NCBI RefSeq assembly: GCF_008085905.1
Contig: NZ_VSFF01000021.1
Span: 1 to 64,000, forward strand
Direction: 5' to 3'
DNA: 64,000 nt
Origin: Actinomadura syzygii
GTDB taxonomy: Bacteria; Actinomycetota; Actinomycetes; Streptosporangiales; Streptosporangiaceae
Within the stretch, counting starts at the first letter, position 1, and each line of letters opens with the position of its first letter. The notes under the pieces are model-generated. The model had not been told where the DNA came from and made no database searches. It saw nothing but the letters and a program-made list of their open reading frames with translations. The position numbers and the translations under genes are program-made. Positions 45,221-53,024 of this stretch are shown here, piece after piece.

Positions 45221-45569
45221 GACGTCTCCCTCGTCACCCGTGGTCCGCGGCCGGGCTCGGAAGAGATCGTCGTCTTCGCGGCCTTGCCTGGAGAATCAGA
45301 GGTGGACTCAGTCCTGCCCGCGGACCCGGCAGCGCCCTCTCGCGCCTGCTCTCAACCTATACGAACGCCTCCCGGTCGCGACGACATGTCCCGACCAGCC
45401 CGGCACTCGGGACGATCTGGAGCGTCGGCGAGCACCCTGGAAAGCGCATGGTGTACTCGGTCAACCCGAAGTAACACCATGAGAGATGCCCGGCCGGGAA
45501 ACTCGGCCGGGCAATCCTCACGAAGCCGGCGGCGAACAGGCCTACGCGGTGACCCCGTGGCGTGATGCG
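45221..45569. other. Intergenic region upstream of the ankyrin gene
   Basis: No gene is supported here. Frames on both strands cross the interval but are Arg/Pro-rich, and the flanking genes are all decayed. Confidence 0.35.
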
Positions 45570-45775
45570 GCCGCTCTGGACAAGGGCCGTTCGCTGCTCA
45601 CTGCCGGAGGCGAAGGTCTGGCCGTCGGGCTGAAGGCGAGACTGGTGACGACTTCGGTGTGATCGCAGAGCGTGGCCCAGAGTGTGCGGTGCCGCAGGAC
45701 CACGACGGTGATGGTGCGGTCGTCGACGCAGAGTGCCAGGAAACGGCAGTCGGAACTGAAGGCGAAGGTCCGCGC
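45570..45775 (-). pseudogene. WD40-repeat fragment
   Basis: The minus strand encodes RTFAFSSDCRFLALCVDD, LWATLCDHTEVVTSLAFS, then after a one-base shift PDGQTFASGSEQ. This is one and a half WD40 blades (H-x-V-x-S-hydrophobic-A-F-S-P-D-G-x-x-hydrophobic-A-S-G-S), probably from an NB-ARC- or kinase-linked WD40 protein. It is joined directly to the DUF2637 remnant. Confidence 0.55.
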
Positions 45776-45788
45776 ACGCGGGGAGAGG

Positions 45789-46004
45789 TCCGCTGCGCCG
45801 GCCGTTGCGGGAATCAGCCAGCAGGGTCATGGACGAAGCGACGATCATTCCATCGGCCGAAACCGGCAACAGGGCCGCGGTCCAGGAGGTCTCGCCGTAC
45901 TCCAGAACCAGCACGCGCAGGTGCTTGTATGACAGCACCGCCGCGATCCCCGCCAGCACCACGACGCTGACGGTCGTCGCCCAGCAGATCGCCAGATCAC
46001 CCAG
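45789..46004 (-). pseudogene. DUF2637 membrane-protein fragment
   Basis: The sequence AGIAAVLSYKHLRVLVLEYG, then AALLPVSADGMIVASSMTLL, matches the first two helices of DUF2637 proteins, which resemble spread (Spd) proteins of conjugative actinomycete plasmids. The fragment stops at the junction with WD40 sequence near 45789 and lacks the later helices. It hints that a conjugative or integrative element once contributed DNA here. Confidence 0.6.
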
Positions 46005-46284
46005 CTGCGTCGCCGCTCACCACCCCCGACACCGTCGAGCCAAGTCCTCAGGACTGGTCAGAGCTGGCTGGTGACGGCGATGGTGCTACGCCCCCCGATC
46101 CGGTGCCGTTATCCGCGGGTTTCTTGCTGCGGTATGCGGCCGATGGCGACCATCTGGGTACCCAGCGGGTGAGCCGACGGGTAAGCCAGCTGTCACCGCA
46201 CCGCGCGAGACAGCGTTGACGCCCGCGTATCCATCCGTCACGATGCCCAGGAACGGTTCGCCAAGTTTCGAGCAAGGGAGCAGC

Positions 46285-46521
46285 ATGCACGCTCGGTTCC
46301 TCGGCAAGGACCCCGACTCCCAGGTGGGCAACTCGCCTACGCTGTTCGCGACCGATCGTACCGACCGGGTCACCTACATCGCCCAGGGGTGGAGGGTGAC
46401 CGACGCCCAGGCGCTCGCGGACATCGGCCCGGTGCCCGAGCACGAAACCCTGATCGAGATCCCGGAGGACGTACTCAAGATGTACGCCCGCCGCTACCTG
46501 GACCAGGAGGAGGAGCGCTGA
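46285..46521 (+). CDS. Small uncharacterised protein upstream of DUF6879
   Basis: This 78-residue protein begins at ATG 46285 after AAGGGAG. It contains FLGKDPDSQVGNSPTLFATD, TYIAQGWRVTDAQALADIG and PEDVLKMYARRYLDQEEER. This type of acidic small protein commonly precedes DUF6879 and XRE genes in actinomycetes. It ends with a GA-rich stretch (GAGGAGGAGCGC) that doubles as the ribosome binding site of the next gene. Function unknown. Confidence 0.75.
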   Translation: MHARFLGKDPDSQVGNSPTLFATDRTDRVTYIAQGWRVTDAQALADIGPVPEHETLIEIPEDVLKMYARRYLDQEEER

Positions 46522-46523
46522 GT

Positions 46524-47051
46524 CTGCTCGTCGGCGATCAATTCGGTCAACTCTTCACCTCGTTCGAGCACACTGCCTTCCGGCTGGAGGTTCGCGACCG
46601 GTACGACGAGGCGTACGAGAACGAGTCGCTGCGCAGGTTCGTCGCTGGTGAACCGGACGATCTTCCATGGATGCAGGACTGGCTGACCATGATCCGTGGA
46701 GCCACTACAGAAGGCCGCCGCTTCTCTCGCGTGCGGGTTGTCAGTATGCCGCTGACCGACTACAGCCGCTTCGGCCTGTGGTGTGCGCAGTTCACCAATG
46801 GTGCTGGCGAAGATATCCGGTATTTGGAACGCGATCCCGCGGGCGCCTTGAAGCTGCCCAATCACGACTACTGGTTGTTTGATTCGCGCAGGCTGGTGCG
46901 GATGCACATCGACGATGCTGACCGCTTCCTGGGCGGCGAGGTCATCGAGGATCCTGCCGAGATCGTGAATCACAACTACTGGCGGGATGCCGCGTGGCAT
47001 CACGCCGTCAGACGGGATGATTTTGCCAAGGAACACCTCGGGCTCGTCTAG
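46524..47051 (+). CDS. DUF6879-family protein, probable CTG start
   Basis: This 175-residue protein matches DUF6879: FGQLFTSFEHTAFRLEVRDR near the N-terminus and a middle segment SRVRVVSMPLTDYSRFGLWC, followed by EIVNHNYWRDAAWHHA near the end. No ATG, GTG or TTG lies in frame close to the homology start. A CTG at 46524 is 8 nt after GGAGGAGGAG, so initiation at CTG, or a coupled CTG at 46518 overlapping the previous stop, is likely. It overlaps the next gene by 35 nt. Confidence 0.75.
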   Translation: MLVGDQFGQLFTSFEHTAFRLEVRDRYDEAYENESLRRFVAGEPDDLPWMQDWLTMIRGATTEGRRFSRVRVVSMPLTDYSRFGLWCAQFTNGAGEDIRYLERDPAGALKLPNHDYWLFDSRRLVRMHIDDADRFLGGEVIEDPAEIVNHNYWRDAAWHHAVRRDDFAKEHLGLV

Positions 47052-47907
47052 CGTCCATGAGGCCAGAGGGGCTCTAGGAAAGCGGCTCCGTGAGCTTCGT
47101 CAGGCTGCCAAGCTCAGCGGTCGGCAGCTCGCGGAGTCGTTGTCGTGGCCGCCGTCCAAGGTGTCGAAGCTGGAGAACGGCCGTCAGACGCCCACCGAGG
47201 ACGACATCCGCAGCTGGGCCCGCATCACCAACAATGAAGAGGAAGCCGAAGCGCTCCTCGCTTCGCTGCACACGCTCGAGGTCCAGCACGCCGAGTGGCG
47301 GCGGGTCCTTAGCGCTGGGCTGAAACCCCATCAGCAAGAACTCGTAGACTGGGATGAGAGGACGCGGCTGTTCCGCGCTTTTGAGGTGTCCGTCGTCCCC
47401 GGACTGCTCCAGACTGCCGAGTACGCTCGCGCTCGTTTCGCCGAGGGCATTCGTCGTTTTCAGGTCCCAAACGACATCAACGAGGCCGTAGCCACTCGCA
47501 TGAAGCGGCAGGAGATCCTCTACCGGCCAGATAAACGCTTTCACTTTGTTGTCACCGAAGCGGCCCTTCGTTTCCGGCTGTGCTCGCCCGCGGTCATGCT
47601 TGCCCAGCTTGATCGCTTGATAGCACTCTCGGCGCTTTCCAACGTGAAGCTCGGCGTCATCGGCTTCGAGACGCAGTACGTCACCTCGCCGTGGCACGGT
47701 TTCTGGCTGTATGACCATGAGCGGGTGCTGGTCGAGACCTTCTCGGCCGGTCTTGACCTTCGTCAGCCACAGGAGATCGAGCAGTATGGACAGATCTTCG
47801 ATCAACTCGCGGCCGTCGCGAGTTACGGCCGGTCGGCGCGGGCGATCCTCCAGCGGGTCATTGACGATCTTGCCCCTGGCGAAGACCACGACGCCGATGG
47901 CTCCTGA
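47017..47907 (+). CDS. XRE-family regulator with DUF5753 domain
   Basis: The 296-residue protein has an N-terminal XRE HTH (LGKRLRELRQAAKLSGRQLA, ESLSWPPSKVSKLENGRQTP) and a full DUF5753 domain (FRAFEVSVVPGLLQTAEYAR, AVMLAQLDRLIALSALSNVK). Such regulators often act with small DUF397 or DUF6879 partners, and the overlap with the DUF6879 gene supports that. It starts at ATG 47017 within the upstream frame. A CTAGAAACTTTCTAG palindrome follows in the intergenic region and may be its operator. Confidence 0.88.
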   Translation: MILPRNTSGSSSVHEARGALGKRLRELRQAAKLSGRQLAESLSWPPSKVSKLENGRQTPTEDDIRSWARITNNEEEAEALLASLHTLEVQHAEWRRVLSAGLKPHQQELVDWDERTRLFRAFEVSVVPGLLQTAEYARARFAEGIRRFQVPNDINEAVATRMKRQEILYRPDKRFHFVVTEAALRFRLCSPAVMLAQLDRLIALSALSNVKLGVIGFETQYVTSPWHGFWLYDHERVLVETFSAGLDLRQPQEIEQYGQIFDQLAAVASYGRSARAILQRVIDDLAPGEDHDADGS

Positions 47908-47948
47908 TTTCCCGGTCCAGCTCAGCCTGTGATTCTTTCGAGCAATTC

Positions 47949-47963
47949 CTAGAAACTTTCTAG
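47949..47963. promoter_or_regulatory. Palindromic candidate operator
   Basis: CTAGAAACTTTCTAG has 7-bp arms around one base and lies 80 nt before the radical SAM start and 42 nt after the XRE gene. It is AT-rich against its surroundings. It may be bound by the adjacent XRE regulator to control the radical SAM gene. Confidence 0.5.
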
Positions 47964-48042
47964 CCAGATCCGTCGGGTCTCCCTACTGTCGGCGTTGGGC
48001 GTGGCTCGCGCCCGGCTTCAGCCGTCAACGGGAGACGAGGAC

Positions 48043-48456
48043 ATGACGCCCATTCGAGTCCCCCTGCTCACCAGCGACCAGATCGACCGACTGCCCGACC
48101 GCGCTCGTGAGGTGGTGGAATACCGCAAGAGCGGCCTCAGCCTGAACCACATCGAAGGTTGTCCGTTGGACTGTGCGTACTGCATCCGGCACACCTACGG
48201 CCTCTGGGACCAGCGAGTTCCGCGCGCCCTCATGACCGACGCCCAAGCCGTCGAGGAGCTGGTCGGTCACCGCTACTTTCAGCCACACGTTACGCCGATA
48301 CAGGTGTTCAACCGGGCAACCGAACCCTTCTTGCCAGCGGTCCGGCCGCATACCTTCGCTGTGCTGGAGGATCTCGACGCCCGCGGGCTGCGTAACCACG
48401 TGCTGGTCATCACCCGCCACCAGATGAAGCCGGACGACATCGACCGGCTCAAGTGA
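48043..48456 (+). pseudogene. Radical SAM protein truncated at its 3' end
   Basis: The ATG at 48043 follows GGGAGACGAG. The 137-residue product has an intact cluster motif CPLDCAYCIRHTYG and the following strands (QVFNRATEPFLPAVRPH, NHVLVITRHQMKPDDIDRL), which match spore-photolyase-like radical SAM proteins of 300 or more residues. It stops right where an IS5 transposase remnant begins on the other strand, so the C-terminal two-thirds of the barrel is missing. The gene is almost certainly inactive, although its cassette position suggests it was the enzyme of the set. Confidence 0.75.
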
Positions 48457-48464
48457 TCACCCTG

Positions 48465-48560
48465 CGGTGATCGGCCCACCGGCCACCTCGGCCGCCCGGC
48501 GGCGGCAACAACGGCGCCAGCCGCTGCCACTGCGCATCGCTTAAGTCACCACGACATATC
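48465..48560 (-). mobile_element. IS5-family transposase N-terminal remnant
   Basis: The minus strand encodes GDLSDAQWQRLAPLLPPGGR and GGRWADHRRVI, the classic start of IS5-family transposases. About 95 bp survive; the frame ends at the junction with the truncated radical SAM gene. A TTG about 18 nt upstream of GDLSD could have been the start. Confidence 0.7.
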
Positions 48561-49140
48561 AACCCAAAGTGACCAAAGCAGCGCCCAGCGTCAGCCTATC
48601 CGAGAACCGGGCCCTAGGACCTCACGCCGTTCACTCCGTCTGAGTCCCTCCAACACCGACGCCATGCTGGTGGGCTGCCTCGGCATCGGACTCCGCACTT
48701 GGACGCCCACCGGGCGTGGTCCTTCACCGCGTCCTGCAGGTGGCCCGAATCGCCGAACTCCGCGACGCCCGGCACGAGCATCCGCCACCCGGATCGGATC
48801 CGGCGGGCCGGTCCCCCCAGCCCCGCCTTTCTCACCGAACGCAGGTCTCACCCATCTGGGGCGAGTCGCCGCCTACATCACCCTGAAGGTCGGGACGCCA
48901 TGTGCGAGTCGATCATGATCACTGCTGGTCACAGGCATCGAACCGATGCCGCGGCCAGCCGCCGAAGCGGCGCCCGTACCATTCCTCTTCCCTCAACCAA
49001 GATCATGGCTGGCCCCGAAGGCATCTTCGATCTCGGCATCTCATTCTGCACGATGAGGCAAAAGTGGTCCGGTAGTTGCAGGAGTCGCGGTATCACTAAT
49101 GTGGACATTTGCCTGACGTCCCCCCCGGGTTGGTCCTCGG
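48561..49140. other. Intergenic region
   Basis: No gene is supported. Frames on both strands are open for 70-150 codons but lack ribosome binding sites and motifs. The last 250 bp are lower in GC and probably hold the promoter of the sigma-factor gene. Confidence 0.4.
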
Positions 49141-49791
49141 ATGCACTCAGACGTATCCGGCGATCCCATGGAGGGTGACCGAACGGTAGGAGAGGACGTG
49201 GCCAGGACCGACCGGCGTTTGTCAACGGCCTTGCGAGCGGCACAGCGCGGGGATCAGGACGCCTTTCGCAAGTTGTACCGAGCCGTTCAGCCGCGACTGC
49301 TGCGCTATCTGCGCGTTCTGGTGGGCGAAGCCGCCGGCCAGGTGGCCGCACAGACCTGGCGGGAGATCACCCATGACCTGAGTGACTTTCGCGGCGACTT
49401 CCAGCGCTTCCGCGGCTGGGTCGCGGTGATCGGCCGCAGCCGGGCCCTTGACCATCTGAGCGGACGCGGCTCGACCGCACCGCCGCAGACTTCGCCCGAG
49501 CGGGTGATGGACGACGGTCAGATGGCTGAGCCACGGTCCGTCAACGCCGCGATCGCCCTGATCGCCGGCCTTCCCACCGATCAAGGCGAGGCGGTGCTGC
49601 TTCGCGTCGTGATGGGCCTGGACACCCGGCAGGCCGCCGAGATATTAGGCAGAACCGCCGAGGCACTCCAGAGGTCGGCTTACCTGGGGCTGCTGAACCT
49701 GGCCGATCGGCTGGAGGACTCTGATGCATCACTGCGGATGGAGGACAAGCCGGGAGCCGCCGCCCTGCACCGGTCCCGAGACGACCGGTAG
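49141..49791 (+). CDS. ECF-type RNA polymerase sigma factor
   Basis: The product has up to 216 residues. Region 2 is recognisable in QDAFRKLYRAVQPRLLRYLR to WREITHDLSDF, and region 4 in GLPTDQGEAVLLRVVMGLDT and AAEILGRTAEALQRSAYLGL. GTG 49198, preceded by AGGAGAGG, is an equally good start and would remove a poorly conserved N-terminus. It directs RNA polymerase to an unknown regulon. The next gene, 61 nt downstream, encodes a single-pass membrane protein likely to be its anti-sigma factor or a target. Confidence 0.82.
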   Translation: MHSDVSGDPMEGDRTVGEDVARTDRRLSTALRAAQRGDQDAFRKLYRAVQPRLLRYLRVLVGEAAGQVAAQTWREITHDLSDFRGDFQRFRGWVAVIGRSRALDHLSGRGSTAPPQTSPERVMDDGQMAEPRSVNAAIALIAGLPTDQGEAVLLRVVMGLDTRQAAEILGRTAEALQRSAYLGLLNLADRLEDSDASLRMEDKPGAAALHRSRDDR

Positions 49792-49852
49792 GGCGAAGAC
49801 CACGGTGAGGCCGCCTGTGAAAGCGACGCCGAGGGGCATGAGGTGAATCCCC

Positions 49853-50647
49853 ATGAGTCTTGATCGCCGCCGCGGCGACCCGAGCACGGACCGCGAACTC
49901 GACTTGGAGACCGCCGAAGACCTGCTGACGGGTATCTGGCGGGACCCGAGGTCGGTCACGCATCCGGTCGCGGGCCTGCTCGCCGCCGCCACCACCCCTC
50001 CAAGTGATCAAGAACTCGACGGCGAGGAGGCGGCCGTGGCCGCCTTCCGACACACCCAACTCAACGCGCGGCGCCGGCGACATCGTGGCCGCACGGCACA
50101 CCGGGTACTGCTGCCGATCGCCACGGCGAAGATGCTCACCGCCTTGGCAGTCGCCGGGACGGCCGCCGGTGGCGCCGCTCTGGCCGCGAACAACGGCCAA
50201 CTGCCCGTTCTGGAACGGCCGCCGCACTCGTCGGCCCCGTCCTCTGCCACGGCCACCGAGAAGGCCACCACTCCGGTGCCCACATCAGGGCAGCCGCGTC
50301 GCAGCCCGCCGAGTACGTCCCTCGCCCCCGGATCACCGAACTACTCGACGCCGGCGAGGCTCTGCCGCACATACTTGGCCGAGGCCAGCCGGAAGAAGAG
50401 GTCGGCGGCGCCCCCGAAAGTCTCCGCCTCGGAGCTCGCCCAGTTGATCGCTGCTGCGGGCGACCGCGACAAGATCACCACCTATTGCGCGAGAGTCCTG
50501 GCCGGCAAGGAACAGAAGCCGACCAAGCCACCAAAGAAGACCCCAAAAGAACCAGAAAGAGAAAAGAAGAAACAGCAGCCGGGCAAACCACCCCACGACA
50601 GGAAGCCGGAGAAGCCCAAAGAACCGAAAAGGGATTCAAGGCCGTAG
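49853..50647 (+). CDS. Single-pass membrane protein, probable sigma-factor partner
   Basis: This 264-residue protein has a cytosolic N-terminal part (about 1-85), one membrane helix (MLTALAVAGTAAGGAALAA) and a Pro/Ser/Thr-rich extracytoplasmic region with a short CRTYLAEASRKKRS to TTYCARVL helical module. A very Lys/Pro/Glu-rich tail closes it. This layout is common for proteins encoded behind ECF sigma factors in actinomycetes. No zinc-type HxxxCxxC anti-sigma motif is visible, so the role is inferred from position. Confidence 0.7.
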   Translation: MSLDRRRGDPSTDRELDLETAEDLLTGIWRDPRSVTHPVAGLLAAATTPPSDQELDGEEAAVAAFRHTQLNARRRRHRGRTAHRVLLPIATAKMLTALAVAGTAAGGAALAANNGQLPVLERPPHSSAPSSATATEKATTPVPTSGQPRRSPPSTSLAPGSPNYSTPARLCRTYLAEASRKKRSAAPPKVSASELAQLIAAAGDRDKITTYCARVLAGKEQKPTKPPKKTPKEPEREKKKQQPGKPPHDRKPEKPKEPKRDSRP

Positions 50648-51728
50648 AGTCGCCCAGCCGAAATACGACCATGGCCGCCCACACTGACTATTGTCGCAGT
50701 GTCATCACGACCAGCGCGCGCACTGGATCCCTGTTAGTCGTACTCAGACTGCGGGCTTGTCGGGGGCGTCGGTCATCCTGCATATCCGGAAAGGCGAGGG
50801 AGCGTCCGGGAATTCGTCGCGGGTGCATTACGGGTACGCGAGACATGTGCTTGATCAACTTAATACACGCCTTTTACAGCCCCGGGCTGGAACTGGACGC
50901 CAATCCCTACATTCTCCGGTTCTTTCCGTCATTCGACGATAAAGACGGGACCCGGAGCGAACACAAGCGACATATCTGCCGAATGCCGGATTCGCAAGGT
51001 ACGATTTTTCGCAGGGCGGTCCCCTCAGTAAAAGCAGAGGTTTGCTGGCGATGCTCGGAACTGGGACGGCAGCCCGCGCACAGAACGGCAAGGACACGAA
51101 ATGGACTCAAAAGAGGGGGTTGTAGGTTTAGGCGTCACAAGATTTCTCGCCGCCCCCGTCATATAAATGCGGTCTTGACGTTAGATTCGTCGCCTTTGCT
51201 GGCCAAGGCCGAGTCGACTACTGGGGATGAGCCGAACGCGCGGCCAGCGACTCCCGATCGGACGGGTCGTTGATCTTGTGGGTGTGGCGTGGGCGCCCCG
51301 GTCCTTGTTGAGGGGCGTGCGCTGGATGGCGCGCAGCAGGAGCGGGCCACCAGTCCGGCCGCTTCCTCGCCCGGGTCCGGTGGACATGGACGATGGCGGC
51401 CCGTTCAGCGGTGCGGCCCGGGTTGGCGTCGCCGTCGCAGGCCGCGATCTTCGCACGGGCTCTGGTCGTGCCGGAGGTGGTCGGGTAGCTCACCGCGCGT
51501 AGTTGTGTTTGGTCATCCCGCGTGCTGAGATACCTCCTCTCTGCAATCGGCGTCCGACAAGCCTGCCTTCGATCTGGTCGAAGGTCTCCTTGCCGGTGAT
51601 GCAGGGTGGACAGGCTCTTTCAAACACCTTTTCTCGATCGATCTGTTGTGGCCGAGGAAATCGCCATAGATCCTGTCCGCGCCAGCGGGGCGCTCCGTTC
51701 TCCAAGAGTCCCCCGTGCGACCGCCGCA
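50648..51728. other. 1.1-kb region without a recognisable gene
   Basis: The part 50690-51180 is markedly lower in GC and codes for nothing convincing on either strand. The part 51200-51720 is GC-rich; a minus-strand frame there continues upstream of the PaaX gene's end in another register but shows no known motif. Decayed insertion-sequence DNA is possible. Confidence 0.4.
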
Positions 51729-52586
51729 TTATGTGGTGGGGTGCTGAGCCGCCGTCCAGTAGCCGGTGGCGTGGGCCAGAGCTCGTCCTTCCAGGAGCGT
51801 GACGAGACGCTCGAACAGGGCTCCGGCTTCGGGTGCGCTCCAATCCTCGGCGAGCACCTCGCGTGGCAGACCCGGATCGCGGAACGGGAGCTTGCGCCAA
51901 TGGTCGACCGCGCCGAGATAGGTGATGAAGGCGTGCTCGAGCGCGATGTCGCCGCTCCCCTCGAGCGAGGCGACTTCGGGTTGGAAGTGCGTAATGAACT
52001 CCCGGTAGCTCCGGTCGATCTCGGCGAGGTCCCAACTCTCGTAGAGCAACGTGCTGAGGTCTCGGCCGCCCACGTAGTCACCGACGAAGATGGCTGCGAA
52101 CTTGTCCAGACCGAGTTCGCCCACCGCCTGCTCGGCGGCGCTGCGCATCCGGGCCGGCGCGATCCACATCGCTGTGCCGACGTTGCCGAAGCCGAGCGAG
52201 GCGAGGTGGGTGCGGAGCTGCTGACGCTTCGCCCTGGCGGACTCGGGCACCGAGAAGTTGACGACGCACCAGCCGTCGTCGAGGTTCGCCGGCTGCCGGG
52301 CGTGCCAAATGATCTCGTCTCCGGCTGCGAGCGCCTTCAGGGCGACAGGCGTGAGCGCGTAGCCGCGCTTTCCGGCGCGGGGTTCGGGGACGAGCCAGCC
52401 GCGCTGCTTGAGCCGGAACACCGCCGTCCGGACGCTGGGAGCGTCCAGCCCGAGCTGGCCTATGAGGTCTACCGTCCCGGCGATCGGCATCCAGTCGCCC
52501 ATCCTCCGGACGATGGCGCCGAGGAAGCTCACCGTGATCGTGCGGGTGCGGCGCGAGCGGGCGGTGGTCGGCTCGTTCGGGCTCAT
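51729..52586 (-). CDS. PaaX-family transcriptional regulator
   Basis: This 285-residue regulator has an N-terminal winged helix (TITVSFLGAIVRRMGDWMPI, DAPSVRTAVFRLKQRGWLVP, GKRGYALTPVALKAL), the PaaX central domain (LDDGWCVVNFSVPESARAKR, RTHLASLGFGNVGTAMWIAP) and the C-terminal helical domain (HWRKLPFRDPGLPREVLAED). PaaX proteins repress aryl-CoA catabolic operons and are relieved by the aryl-CoA product. It is encoded last in the aryl-CoA ligase operon, which fits feedback control. ATG 52586 or 52595 are both possible. Confidence 0.88.
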   Translation of the reverse strand: MSPNEPTTARSRRTRTITVSFLGAIVRRMGDWMPIAGTVDLIGQLGLDAPSVRTAVFRLKQRGWLVPEPRAGKRGYALTPVALKALAAGDEIIWHARQPANLDDGWCVVNFSVPESARAKRQQLRTHLASLGFGNVGTAMWIAPARMRSAAEQAVGELGLDKFAAIFVGDYVGGRDLSTLLYESWDLAEIDRSYREFITHFQPEVASLEGSGDIALEHAFITYLGAVDHWRKLPFRDPGLPREVLAEDWSAPEAGALFERLVTLLEGRALAHATGYWTAAQHPTT

Positions 52587-52599
52587 TGGGACCATTCTG

Positions 52600-53024
52600 C
52601 CAGGGCGGCGTAGGGTTGCCGGCGAGCGAGGGACCAGGCTCAGCAGGTGGCCGTGCACCGCGTGGATCTCGATGAGGTCGCCGACGGCCGCGACGCCGCG
52701 CTTGGCGGCGGTGCAGTCCGCGGCGACCTTGTCCAGGTCGGCGCGGGTCGCCTCCCACGGGACGTGGCGGCCGCCGCCGTAGGCAGGGTGGATGGACCCA
52801 CGCTCCTCTCAAGGGGATCGTCCGTCCCGTCCCACGTCAGCTCGGTCGAGTTCATGTCCGTAGGCGAGAGCACCATCCGGTTCTTGAGCTCAAGCGGACC
52901 GATCCCTAGCGGCTGGGCCCAGAACTCCACGCCCAAGCCGCAGGTGGCTCCCGACAGGTTGCGCTCCCACACGATCACCTCGTGCCGAGCCCCTCCGGTC
53001 TCCGCGGGCGATCGCGATCCTCAT
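52600..53024 (-). pseudogene. Collapsed salicylyl/2-aminobenzoyl-CoA hydroxylase-oxidoreductase
   Basis: The ATG at 53024 overlaps the ligase stop (ATGA) and starts MRIAIA, like the FAD-binding N-terminus of bifunctional salicylyl-CoA 5-hydroxylase/2-aminobenzoyl-CoA monooxygenases. After a frame change, HEVIVWERN and CGLGVEF follow. The sequence then jumps to the start of the old-yellow-enzyme half, FWAQPLGIGPLELKNRMVLS, and later, in another frame, to DLIEIHAVHGHLLSL. Only about 420 bp remain of a gene of about 2.3 kb, so large internal deletions have removed both active sites. Confidence 0.6.

Noticed and set aside
46022..46219. Plus-strand open frame with LSAGFLLRYAADGDHLGTQR
   Set aside because: There is no start codon or homologous family I can name, and it lies between decayed genes; it may be the end of a lost gene.
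48898..49178. A FDLGISF motif resembling FxLD lanthipeptide precursors
   Set aside because: The context lacks a precursor leader, the Cys/Ser/Thr core is irregular and no maturation genes are nearby; the methyltransferase remnant at 5192 is 43 kb away.
51490..51728. Minus-strand frame beyond the end of the first PaaX gene (FERACPPCITGKETFDQIEG)
   Set aside because: It looks somewhat protein-like but is in a different frame from PaaX and matches no family I know; possibly insertion-sequence debris.
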